Assembly (NCBI GenBank): GCA_009731375.1
Contig: BJOX01000075.1
Coordinates: 426,147 to 449,104, forward strand
Direction: 5' to 3'
DNA: 22,958 nt
Source: Paulinella micropora
Taxonomy: Eukaryota > Cercozoa > Imbricatea > Euglyphida
The position numbers and the translations under genes are program-made. Within the stretch, counting starts at the first letter, position 1, and each line of letters opens with the position of its first letter. Of this stretch, positions 10,090 through 19,275 are shown in pieces. Under the pieces are notes generated by a model. That model made no database searches. It was not told the origin of the DNA and was given only the letters and a program-made list of their open reading frames with translations.

Positions 10090-10640
10090 TCAAAAGCTAT
10101 ACTGGTTGGTATGTCCGTAAGTTTCGGTGAACTTCGGATCACCGTACTTCGGGTCGGACAGAGCTTGATTCATGCAATCCTGAAAGATAGCCGGGGCGGT
10201 TTTCAATCCCATCGGGAGGACTGTCCACTGGTACAGTTTCCCGCCGACGGCGAAGGCCGTCAGTGCCCAACTTTCCACATCCAAAGGGATGTTCCAGAAT
10301 CCATTCTTCAAGTCTAGCTTTGTAAAGAACTTAGCATCCCGGAGTCGGTTGAGGCCATCCCGCATACGGGGGATTGGTGCCTCAACGTTCTTGATGATCT
10401 TATTGAGCCTCGTGTAATTGATGCAAAATCGTTGCTTGCCATCCGGCTTTGGCGCAAGCCGACTGGTGATCTTTACTCCGACCATGACGGTTCTATTAGC
10501 CGTTTAGCCAACATATCTTGGATCATTTCCTCGCAGATCTGTTCCTCCTTGTAACTGAGGCGCGATCCGTGGAGACGAGGCATCGTCTGTCCCACTTGTC
10601 GCTCTATCTTAGCAGCAGTGTGCGTCACGCCGCCGGCTAC
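10090..10640 (-). pseudogene. Reverse transcriptase, YxDD region deleted
   Basis: RT copies the element RNA into DNA. Three frames combine. The upstream one carries the conserved entry (CEEMIQDMLAKRLIEPSWSE). Frame 10485-10090 has APKPDGKQRFCINYTRLNKI (fingers), FTKLDLKNGFWNIPLD (motif A with its catalytic Asp) and VLPMGLKTAPAIFQDCMN (motif B). After motif B the reading KFTETY is followed within about 30 bases by KPEKRDAIRSLPK, which normally comes some 75-80 residues later. The catalytic YxDD box and most of the thumb are therefore missing. A frameshift near 10480 separates the first two parts. Confidence 0.9.
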
Positions 10641-11224
10641 AAGGGGTCCAAAAGTGTCTTATTCTTCAGAAACTGAGCCTTGAGATCCCAAAAAAAGTCT
10701 GGTGACCCTGACTGTCGCGCCACGACTTCGTCGATGATCTCTTTGACCGCTTTCTGGTCTCTCGGGTCATCCGGGTACTCTAAGATGGAGTCCGGATCCT
10801 CAACCTCATCCTTCGCGTCCCTGCCTGGGTATCGCGTGGTGGACTGGTTGTCCCATGTTGCAAATTCCTGAAGTTCTACCAACATATCGGCGTATTGTTT
10901 CGCTGCCGACTTGTGAAAGAACCCCGGAAAGATCTGAAAGGCAATCTCCCGCATGTCATCCACCTTTCGGGTCAGTAGTTTGGTTCTGTATGCCAGACCA
11001 TCCTGCCTTGATCCTAATCGGAGTGCCATGAGTGGTTTAGCCTGTCGACTAGGTATCGGTATTGGGTCATCGACCACCCTATCCAATACGTCCCTCCACC
11101 ACATCACTGTGGGGTGTATCGGGAGTATAATGGTGATGTCTTCGCCCCGATCCAACCTGTCAGCCAGAAGTTTCGGCACCTTCGACAGTTCTCGGGCTGT
11201 ATAGGCTCCGATCCCTTGTACCAT
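10637..11224 (-). pseudogene. Protease-RT connecting region
   Basis: A 195-codon frame overlapping the end of the protease frame by 121 bases (a -1 relation). It is charged and helical (ARELSKVPKLLADRLDRGEDITIILP, MREIAFQIFPGFFHKSAAKQYADMLVELQEF), ends in an acidic part (DEVEDPDSILEYPDDPRDQKAVKEIIDEVV) and stops 3 codons into a segment that continues in the next frame as the RT entry. No catalytic motif recognised. It is presumably the Pol tether between protease and RT. Confidence 0.6.
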
Positions 11225-12525
11225 AGTTTTAACTTTTCCATCACATTATCGTCCTCTGTGAGGCGTTTAGATGCATGGAAAACCAAGCTCGACTTGACCC
11301 TTATGAATTCATGTGGCCGTTTCTGCCCACCCCCATATAGGTAGGTTTGGTCAAAGCCGTGCCATGATTCATCCTGCTTCCGCAGCAGCAAGATTTGGGC
11401 CTCGCGCTCAGCTGCTAAATCCTCGAAGCCCGCCCATGGGCCGGTCAGCTCCGGGACATAAACATTCGTGTAAACCCATGCTGTGCCAGCGGGCGTAACA
11501 CGCTGCTGTGTCCGTATATCATGCGGTATGGGGGGTGCGGGTGGGATCAAGGTCACCTGCGCTCTCCCCCTATACGGGTGATCTACCGGACGTTCTGGAC
11601 TAGGGTTAAGTATGGGGTATTCCGCCACAAGTCGGCCCCTTCCGTACTTAATAACATCCTGCCCTAATAAAAGCTGAGCTTCCATCATCTTCAGGTCAGG
11701 TTTACCCAGCACTATCGTTCCCGGGAAATCTTGCACCACCAAGACGTGTATTGTGTATATGTCATGCCAGTCGGGAATTCCACCGTACGGAATACGACCA
11801 ATGATCGCACTTCTTCCGTCGTTAGCGCCCCGGATATATCCAAGCTTTCCCTCGCGCGTGAAATCGAATAACTTTCCGAATTTATCTATAAATCTTTTAC
11901 CCGCGAAGGTGATTTGTGCCATGCTATCGTTACCGGTGTCCAGGTGGGCGTTGAGCTCCCGCCAAAATAGACGGGTGTAGCTCATGTCCCTTGCCTCCGC
12001 TGCAGGGAGGTCCTGGGGTTCGGCTGTCGAGATGAGTGCTTGTTGTAGCTCTATCTCAGCATACCTGCGCGCCATCCGGCGTTGGGCATCGCCAAGCTTG
12101 TCCGGGTCCACCAAGGGCGTTAGTCCCATCTGGCTTACGGCCGCCGGAGCAACGCTTGGGCCATCCCGTGGGCCCGGGAACACTACAGGATTCTGTGCTG
12201 TGACTGGTGATGCAGTATACATGTTGTCTGTGTGTGGGGGGAATGCATTGTCAATATGCGGTATATTCGGGTGATTAATATCGGAACCGGCCACCGTTCC
12301 CGGGGCTGGTCGAACACCACGACCGAGCAAAGACCGTTGAGGTGCTATTTGTTGTTTTGCCCTGGCTTTAATGTTAATCACCATGTTCTCAAAAAGGGCT
12401 GTTTTCTGTAGTGAGGCGACTGGGATGGAACCTGCCTTGCTTACGCAGGTGTCCGCTGTCACAGCCAAACGATACCCCTCCCATACCCGGGTATGATACC
12501 CGGTATGATACCCCTGGGGTATCAT
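11104..12525 (-). pseudogene. Retropepsin-type protease region of Pol
   Basis: Cleaves the Gag-Pol polyprotein. This 473-codon frame has the first 16 or so codons inside the palindromic island, so its real start is unclear. Residues 45-175 are a Pro-rich linker. The protease lies at about residues 180-300: HLDTGNDSMAQITF with the catalytic DTG at 196-198 (codon for Asp at 11940-11938), a flap-like GYIRGANDGR, and DFPGTIVLGKPDLKMM matching the retropepsin ILG motif. After it come Pro-rich sequence and a helical part. The active-site residues are intact here, unlike in the plus-strand element. Overlaps the next frame, 11224-10637. Confidence 0.8.
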
Positions 12526-12946
12526 AAACCGATACCCCTAGTCCATATACCCCTGTCCCATACCCCGGGGTATGATACTCCTGTCCCATACCCCTGTTCC
12601 ATACATCGGGGGGGGGNNNNNNNNNNAGCCAAACGATACCACTCCCATACCCGGGTATGATAACAGGTATGATACCACTGGGGTATCATAAACCGATACA
12701 CCTAGTCCATATACCCCTGTCCCATACCCCGGGGTATGATTCTCCTGTCCCATACCACTGTTCCATACATCGGGGGGGTATGGGGAGGCGGGGGAGGGTA
12801 TCATAACCCAGGGATACGGGGGGATGGTATCATAACCCAGGGATATGGGAGGGGGGGGGGTATGGGCGTATCATACCCCAGGGGTATCATACCGGGTATC
12901 ATACCCGGGTATGGGAGGGGTATCGTTTGGCTGTGTGTGCGGACAC
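12449..12946. repeat. Palindromic GATACCCC repeat island
   Basis: Left arm 12449-12525 and right arm 12869-12946 are near-perfect inverted copies of about 77 bases, differing at only a few positions. Both start GTGTCCGC at their outer edge and share CACAGCCAAACGATACC. Between them lie short-period repeats of ATACCCC/GGGGTAT in both orientations, a G-run and the assembly gap. The island separates the linker frame (14000-12947) from the protease frame, both of which read into it. It may be a foldback insertion, a palindromic minisatellite or partly an assembly product. No clear target duplication is visible outside the arms. Confidence 0.8.
12463..12779. repeat. Near-identical 150-bp copies on both sides of N gap
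   Basis: The block 12463-12616 is repeated at 12627-12779 in the same orientation. Both begin AGCCAAACGATACC and both end in CATACATCGGGGGGG. They differ at about seven bases, most of them C in the left copy and A in the right copy. Ten Ns at 12617-12626 lie between. Unmerged overlapping contig ends would give exactly this pattern. Confidence 0.85.
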
Positions 12947-14000
12947 GGCAACTTAGTCCGTCCATTTTACCATCATCCTCGCTAGCCGCCTGTGCGACAT
13001 CGTCTTCGGGCGGAGATGAGTGAGGGTCCGCCTGTACATTATTGCGGATGGTCGTCACCTCAGGTGAAGGTGGACGGCCACGACTGCTGTTGTGCCCCTC
13101 TGTTATCTCTTCGCTCATCCCTGCCGTAGCAGTACTATTGACTATGATCGAGGGGTCTGTGACCCCCGCAATACTATCTACTTGCGGTGTAGAAGGGAGT
13201 ACAGCAACCCTAGCCGTCGGTGACTCGATACTGACTTGTGTCACCTGACCTGGCGTTGGTGTAACATCCATTCTTGCTGTCTTATCTACTACTGGTAATG
13301 GTGGGGGCACAGCAACCCTAGCCGTCGGTGACTCGATCTCGGCTTGTGTCACCTGACCTGGCATTGGTGTGGCCTCCGTTACCGTCACCCTATTAACTAG
13401 TGTTTCTGTTACTACTGCGCCTGTCCCGACAACTAGTCCATCACCCTCTGCGGTGGCTATCGTTTCCAACGGGTGTGCAAAAAGCACCCGCTTACGTGCC
13501 CCGGGGTGTGTCCTTTCCGTTGATTGTCTAGGACTTGAATTTGCGCTTCTTGGAGGACTTGTGTCCTGCTGGCTGGCCTTGGCCTGCACAACACATGTGA
13601 CGCGTTGCTTGCGTTTGCGTTTGCGTTTGCGTGCTGTGGGCTTACCCATCTGGCTCAGGAGTGACTCCTGCCCGGGCATGTATGCAGCGAACTTGTCCGC
13701 CGCTGGGAATTGGCTCTTGAGCATTTCGGCTTCCGCATCGAAGGCGGCGCACCAACTCGCCACGTGCCTGTTTGGCATCAGAGAGACCCGTTCGTGTTCA
13801 TCAACGTCCGGGAATGGCAAGTTCATGTGTGCCTGCTGTTTCGGGCAGGGCACCCAATCGCCTCTTCCGGCCTTTTGACCTTCGACTCTCCCGCCTTGTA
13901 TCGGCGTATGTAATGTCTCATCGCTATCGGGTGCTGCGGAGTGCCCGGGAATGTGTGCCATCTTTGACACGACTTTCCCATGAGGCAGGGCCATACCCAA
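12947..14000 (-). pseudogene. Pro/Thr-rich basic linker between Gag and protease
   Basis: A frame of about 350 codons (formally open to 12801, but the last part is repeat sequence). It overlaps the end of the Gag frame by 178 bases in a -1 relation. The early part has HMNLPFPDVDEHERVSLMP and a short helical segment (SWCAAFDAEAEMLKSQF). A strongly basic run KPTARKRKRKRKQR near residue 120 could be a nuclear localisation or RNA-binding signal. The remainder is low-complexity Thr/Pro/Val with a 36-residue in-frame repeat. Function unknown; it probably forms the Gag-Pol junction. Confidence 0.5.
13201..13373. repeat. In-frame 108-bp duplication in linker ORF
   Basis: ACAGCAACCCTAGCCGTCGG begins at 13201 and again at 13309, a spacing of 108 bases or 36 codons, with about 60 bases closely matching in each copy. 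On the minus strand both encode PGQVTQxxIESPTARVAV. The exact multiple of three shows that it arose, or was kept, while the frame was translated. Confidence 0.85.
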
Positions 14001-15475
14001 AATCGACGTTCAGGTAAGCGGTTAAAAGCCAGTGCGTGGTGAAAATAATCACACAAAGTATTAGCCTTGACCGTTGGCGGGTTGCCAAGGTCGTCTAACC
14101 TCTGTACCCCGTACGGGCATCCAGCCGGACCAGGGTCGATGGCTAATGAGCTGAGAGGTTGATTGGTTTGCCGTGGGATTGTACGTGTTTTCTTTTTCTT
14201 TGTCGCCGGCTGACGTGAGGGCGGGGCCCCTTGTGTCTGGCTAACAGGCGGTGGTGTGGGAGGTAACATGAGAGGCGGTAAGGGCGGTGGTGAGTAGATG
14301 GGCATGGTAAACTGTGGTGCTTGGTAAGTATGCGGTGGCGATGTCAAGCCCACCGGTGGTGGAGAATGAAACCCCGAAGTGGATTGTTGGGCATATGGAT
14401 TAGGGCTACCCCCCGCTGGAGAAGATGTAGATGCGTATGGGTTTGGAGAATGTCGCGGCCCCTGGCCCCAATACGGGTTCGAGGAGCTCGATGAACTCGA
14501 CGACGATGACCAGTATGGGTTAGGTGAACTCGAGGGGGATCTCTGATAGGAGCTGGACCCCGTATAAGAGTGGTCTCCCCATGAGGTGGATGTGACGAAG
14601 GACAGCATGTCGAACTGTGGTTCATTTGCCTTGGCCTGATGATCAGGCAACGACAATCCTACAGCCTGCATGGCCTGCAGCAAGATGTTTGCCCGCCGCA
14701 TACGTTCGTCCTTGTTCGATTTAGAGCCGAAGATCTTCACAAAAGTTGCATCCCACGCGGATACTTCGACCAATCGGTCAACGCGAAAACTCTGAAGCGA
14801 GAATGCGCTGTCATCGGCATCCTGTGTCTGTGACAAGACGTTGCGAATGTATCTTTCCCCCGTTGTTCGGCCCTTGTTGGTCCTTGCTCTAGCGATGCCC
14901 TTAAGGACTGCCACCAGTAACATCGCCAAATCCGCACGAATAAGGGGCGTGATCAACTTTTGTGGGAGGTCCACGATTTCGTTGTGTGGCACATCGGCTT
15001 CCCACATACGTTGTGCGATTGCCGACACCAGGTCGGCGACGATAACAGGGTCACACATGAAGCCGCAGTTAGCTCCCTTTACAAACTGTTCGAGCAGGTA
15101 ATGAGGTCGCCCGGGAGGCTTCCATTGTCCCCCTTGAATCAATCGGCCCGCTTCCTCATCCCATTGTGGCCACTTGTGCGTTAACAAGTCTTGGGATGCC
15201 CAACGACTGGCTTTGTTGGCTAACATCTGTTTAGTGTCAGTAGCGGTTAGACTGAACTGTCCAATCGTGCTGTCTAGACACGTATAGCCCAACAAAAGCA
15301 AGATACCTTCGCCATAATCAATATTGACTTGCGGGTTATACTTGCCATAGTCAAAAGTTGTGGCCTTGTCGAGCCGAGTCAGAGCTCGTTCGACCAATTT
15401 GTCGTTCGCTTTCTTTCGTGGTGTTTGAAGGTCGGTTATGTCCGCCATCCCCCTGGTTTCCCTGGGGCGGGACAA
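13823..15475 (-). pseudogene. Gag C-terminal half: capsid-like region and CCCH cluster
   Basis: A 550-codon frame. Residues 20-275 are helical and capsid-like (LLEQFVKGANCGFMCDPVIV, RADLAMLLVAVLKGIAR, ERMRRANILLQAM). Residues 300-365 are Ser/Pro/Tyr-rich with four NPYW/NPYA repeats, and 370-425 are Pro-rich followed by KKKKTR. Near the C-terminus is a cysteine/histidine cluster C475-X21-C497-X5-C503-X3-H507 (WPCLMGKSCQRWH). This replaces the CCHC knuckle normally found in Gag. It overlaps the preceding frame by 125 bases (+1 relation). Whether that shift was programmed or is decay cannot be told. Confidence 0.65.
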
Positions 15476-16631
15476 CTACCGTTTTGTGAAAGAAGACGAA
15501 TGTCGTTCCCTCTGGGACGACGATTGCTCTGCCATCATTGCCATATGTAACACGAACCTCGTTCGCTAGGCGAATTCGGAGGATGTCACTGATGGTCTGT
15601 GCTACTAACTCGCACATAGCGAGGAAGTTGCACCAGTAGAGTTTAACCGCCGGATGGGGAGCGATTTTCTTTTCCACCGCCTTACCACCTCTAATAGCCT
15701 TCTCAAACACCATGTTGGCCTTGAAGTATTTGAACTTCGTTGCCATCCTACTCACCCATGTCCACTGATGCTGTTCGATTGTATCAAGCAGCTCGTTAAG
15801 GGTGTCCCGGGCTTGGGCAGCTGCTGTTGAATCGTCCCCAGAGGGTAGAAGCTGTTTCTTCCAGCTCTTGTGCTCTGTGAGGGTGAGATTCCAAATTGCA
15901 ACCGCAGCACTCAGGTTTCGTGCTGAAACTATATTCCAAGCTTGTATCTCCGAGATAAACACCAGCAACCCTGCCGAGTTGGGCCACTTTGTGTATATAG
16001 CTAGTTCTTTATCTGGGTCCTGTGTGAAAGGAAAAGTGAGAGAGGGTTGCAGATCCTTTTTCTCGACGAATAAGGTATTCAGCAGAGCTGGATACCTTTG
16101 GTGGTTTATCTGCCACGCTTCGTCTAATAAGGAGTCACGCATGGTTGCTAGAACCCGGTAGAGGTCCATAACATGATGTATGGTAGCGGTACCATTTGCA
16201 GTAAGGCTCGGATTGAACATATGCATTAGTCCAATAGCTCCTTGTATCGAGGGTTCCTTGAACATACACCTGTACCAAGTTGACTCCTCGTACATATTAT
16301 TCGGGAAAAGATGCATCGAGTTGTCGTTTGGGTTTGTCATATGTTCCTCGTCATCTTGAGGGTTGCCTGGCCATCCCTCGGCTGGGCCTCGGTATCGGTC
16401 CAGCACCACCTTCGTTTGAATTGCACGAGCCGGAATTACCAACCCATTGTCGGGCCCTCTCCATGGGGAGCGAGGGACAGGTTCCTCCTGTGCTCGTCCT
16501 CCTTCCCTTGCGGGAGTGGTAAAACCGCCGCCTGTGGCGGGCGTGTCGTTAGTACCGTCTGCTTCGTCAGACATGTCTAGTTTTGTTACGATGGATGATC
16601 TCGTTTTAGAGCCTATCCACGCCATGTTCAT
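15351..16631 (-). pseudogene. Gag N-terminal half of the old element
   Basis: A 426-codon frame, the first long one after the 5' LTR, leader and primer site. The first 100 residues are polar and Pro/Gly-rich; a second ATG two codons in is equally possible as a start. Residues about 110-370 are helical (IHHVMDLYRVLATMRDSLLDE, NSAGLLVFISEIQAWNIV, LNELLDTIEQHQWTWVSRMA, LYWCNFLAMCELVAQTISDIL). Together with the next frame it gives about 930 residues, similar in size to the 837-residue Gag of the plus-strand element. No direct family match was recognised. Assignment rests on position, size and composition. Confidence 0.55.
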
Positions 16632-18122
16632 TGTGCCCCTGAAGGGTTTCGACGAGCAGAGTCGTATGTTCTCGTGTGTGTGTATGTGCTGTTGTGTTTA
16701 TTTGTGTTTGTTGTCGTGTGTTCTGTTCACTGTGTCGTCAATGCTGGTGTCAAGCACGATGTTATACAACACAACAACCAACTCACACCCAACACAACAA
16801 TCAACAGATAACAGTCAAGGGATTGGTGAACTCACCCTCCCCCTGTCGGGGGAAGCCTTGCTGCTCCTTCTGCCAAGCCAGACGATATGTACGTGTGCAC
16901 CCTGACAAAGTACACCACACTTGTGCTTCACAAACAAGTCGGTTAGCAACCTTACTCCACCCTCGTGCGTACACAATCAAGAATCGTTCAAAAAGGTTTT
17001 CAATGATCCTTTCTGGGCTCAGCCCAATAGGTCACTGTTATTGTCCTTTTGTGAAAGAACCTTTCCCAACTCCAAAACCAACCGAAGCTTTGCCTTTTTG
17101 AGTTATGGGGGGTGTGTTTGTGAGTGTTCTCGTGTGTGTGTATGTGTTTGTGTGTACCGAGTGCTGCTGACTCTTCACACAACAACGGCTGATGCCTTGT
17201 GAGTTGCTCGGTGTGTTCTTGGTGACCTATTTGACACCACACACACTGATGTGAGGAGTGTGTCTCGTCTGTGTGTCTACGAGAGTGTGTATGCCTGTGT
17301 GTGTACCGAGTGCTGGTGACTCTTCACACACTTGTCGTTGATGTCTTGGGACCTGCTCGGTATCCGAGTTCTTGTCCTTGCTGACCTTGGTGACACCACA
17401 CAACACGTTTGGAGTGTTTGAGTGTGATGTGTGGTGCGTGTTTCGTTGTCTGTGAACAAACATAAAAATCGTTCCCAAAACACACTCCTGTTTAGCCTCC
17501 CTGTCCTCAATGTACACTCAATTCCCCCGGCCTATGTCTTAATAGACTGGCCTACCACCCCTTTGAGAGATGGCTACATTTTTTGGTGTGGGATGGGTGT
17601 TGTTTGTATAAACAGGTTTTATGCCAAAGGAATAGGATTCTGTATGTGTGTTGTTTGTTTGTTTTTCTTCTGCCTCGTTGCACGTGTTGACGTGTCAACA
17701 ACGTTCGTGTGTGTTACGTGTTTGTGGCAGTACAAACAAGAGTTAGAGCGTGTAATTGTTGGTTATAATTATTCTCCTCGTGAGGAGTATGTGTAGGTAT
17801 ACGTGTAGGAGTGTTGACCTCTGGCTCGACAATGTGTCGACAATCACACCAGTGAGTCCCCCTAATGTTTCTTTCCCACTAAGTACACTTTCTATGCCCC
17901 CTACATCCTCCAAACACACTGCCTGAGGTGTCAAAATCGTACACACACAACGAGTGTCTTGTCGTGCCGCTTTATGTGCCTCTGTGCAAGATTTCACTGT
18001 TGTTTTTGTGCACTGCAAGCTACTAACACCAACTCCTTGCCTACACTCCTCCACTACCTTTCCTTCTTGCTTAGCTTAGGGGAGTGGCTGGGACTCCACT
18101 TTTGGAGGATTTAAAAAATCTA
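16632..18122 (-). other. 1.5 kb GT/CA-rich leader of the old element
   Basis: Lies between the Gag start and the primer-binding site. Only short frames without motifs are present (for example 17743-18054 minus). The plus strand is rich in TGTGT runs, and the region contains an imperfect duplication around 17150-17460. Such a long leader is unusual and could contain packaging or translation signals, but none can be identified. Confidence 0.5.
17150..17455. repeat. Two imperfect 150-bp tandem copies in the leader
   Basis: GTGTACCGAGTGCTGxTGACTCTTCACACA occurs at about 17152 and 17301, a spacing of 149 bases. It is followed in both by a TGATG(C/T)CTTG element, GCTCGGT, and GGTGAC...GACACCACAC (17233 and 17392). 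The two units drift by about 10 bases through indels. Diverged duplication in a TG-rich context. Confidence 0.75.
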
Positions 18123-18141
18123 GGCTGGGACTCCACTTTTG
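18086..18141. repeat. Duplicated primer-site segment
   Basis: GGCTGGGACTCCACTTTTG occurs at 18086-18104 and 18123-18141, a spacing of 37 bases. Both contain the primer-binding-site candidate of the minus-strand element. Only the right copy abuts the LTR end. Confidence 0.85.
18123..18135 (-). promoter_or_regulatory. Primer-binding site of the old element
   Basis: The minus strand reads TGGAGTCCCAGCC, four bases inside the LTR end CCGACA. Primer sites start TGG because they pair with the CCA end of a tRNA. The tRNA was not identified. The plus-strand element has a very similar site. Confidence 0.55.
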
Positions 18142-18266
18142 TCGGTTATAATCAAAAGATATTATTTAATGTAAGCCGGGGTATTTATATCCTTCCAATT
18201 TCACCGTGACAGCACTCTGATAATAACCTAATCTTCCTCCTCTACAAAGAGAGAAAACCAGTGTGG
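18140..18266 (-). repeat. Truncated 5' LTR of the old element
   Basis: Matches 2083-2211 in the same orientation, including ATAATCAAAAGATATTATTT and CACTCTGATAATAACCTAAT, through CCAGTGTGG. Only the 3' third of the LTR (minus orientation) is present. The match ends abruptly at 18266, where the next bases TGTAGGC look like the start of another LTR. Confidence 0.7.
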
Positions 18267-18512
18267 TGTAGGCATCACCCCCCGGATAGCCGGTAAAAAG
18301 TACCATTTTCTGGTGTCAGGTGCACCTAGTTTTTTCCCATTATTTTCAATATCGTTTGGCCGGATTTGACCTAATGCCATTTTAACCTTGGTCTGTTGCC
18401 GTTTTCTTTTCGGCTTCACTGAGCTAATATAACGAGACATCATTCTCTTTTGGGGATTTGTGTCTGGTTGTATTACCGACTTTTTATTGAGCTATCTTCG
18501 GGGATTGTAACA
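18267..18512 (+). repeat. Proposed 5' LTR of the younger element
   Basis: Begins TGTAGGCATC and ends ATTGTAACA, giving TGT...ACA termini, and is followed after one base by a TGG-starting primer site. Its first seven bases equal those of the old element's LTR. No second copy is in the window, so the limits are inferred from termini, primer site and the homology break at 18266. Confidence 0.5.
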
Positions 18513-18513
18513 T

Positions 18514-18528
18514 TGGAGTCACCAGCAC
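18514..18528 (+). promoter_or_regulatory. Primer-binding site of the younger element
   Basis: Reads TGGAGTCACCAGCAC one base after the proposed LTR end. It shares TGGAGTC and CCAGC with the old element's primer site, differing mainly by one extra A, so both may use the same tRNA. Confidence 0.5.
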
Positions 18529-19275
18529 AAGGCTGATTTCTTTTCTGGCTTGTTTTTGGAACAGCAGAAAGAAAAATTGGACAGACCTATCTCTTCTGAG
18601 TAGGTGTTCCAAAAAACAAATACTCCAGCACATCCCCACACAGCTCTTTTTGCAAAACTAGACGTCTAGGCGTTTGTGAGTAGGTGTCTCAGTACCCTAT
18701 CCACAGCCTGTATCTGTGTCCTCACAAGGAGGCCAGACACCAGACCTCGTAGCTGTTCTTTTGTTCTCTCTTGAGACAGAGACAGAGTAGGTCAACAGAC
18801 TTACAAACAAACACTCACAGATACAAACAAACTTGAAGGACACGAGCGTAGTACTCTACCTTTCAAGTCTGTGCACTTTGTTGCCTCTCAAACCACACAC
18901 ATCAGAGTATTTTTGCAAATCTCTGACTGTCTTTCGACAATAGGTCTGAACAAGTGTCAGACGACAAGTCGACTTCTCAAGGAGTGCTTCTCTAGCCTCT
19001 TTGACATTATCTGTACATAGGTCCTCGTACCTCATAACAGATACAACAACAAAAAGAGAAAAAGAAAAGAGGAGTGGAGAAGGAGATCAAATTTTCAGAG
19101 AAAGTCGTACAGATTACTTCTTTCTCACAAAAAAAAAAAAAACATAAGACATAGCGGTGAGACGCTCTCTCTCTATACTGTCTTTTCGTTTTTTCTCTCT
19201 ATTCGTTCCTCATAGACGAACAGAGCAATTACGGGGTAGAAACAACTCTGTCTCATCCGTATTCCTTCAGCGTCC
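18529..19275 (+). other. 5' leader of the younger element
   Basis: About 750 bases without a supported coding frame, rich in CA and CTTT, with a 14-A run at 19129-19142. Just before the Gag start, TATTCCTTCAG resembles a splice acceptor, so a leader intron is possible. Confidence 0.5.

Larger units (their letters stand above)
2083..18266 (-). mobile_element. Large decayed Ty3/gypsy-type LTR retrotransposon
   Basis: The minus strand encodes, in retroelement order, Gag, protease, RT, RNase H and integrase, followed by a third ORF series. Copies of one LTR segment lie at both ends in direct orientation (2083-2211 and 18140-18266). A polypurine tract lies inside the left LTR and a TGG-starting primer-binding site inside the right one. 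Domain order PR-RT-RH-IN and the GPY/F module after the integrase core indicate the Ty3/gypsy type. Many frame changes, stop codons at conserved aromatic positions and loss of the RT catalytic box show it is dead. At about 16 kb it is much larger than typical elements of this class. The 5' LTR is only partial because a second element begins at 18267. Confidence 0.75.

Noticed and set aside
12538-12804. Open frame crossing the N gap.
   Set aside because: It contains the Ns and repeats of GATACCCC; the frame is an artefact of the repeat period.
13369-13878. 169-codon plus-strand frame opposite the linker ORF.
   Set aside because: A shadow of the minus-strand frame; no motifs, and the neighbours on both sides belong to the minus-strand element.
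15351-15475. Programmed +1 frameshift between the two Gag frames of the old element.
   Set aside because: No slippery heptamer or pause structure could be identified, and the element has many other frame changes; decay is the simpler reading.
17743-18054. 103-codon minus-strand frame in the leader, a possible extra upstream ORF.
   Set aside because: Short, no recognisable domain, and in a repeat-rich leader; not distinguishable from chance.
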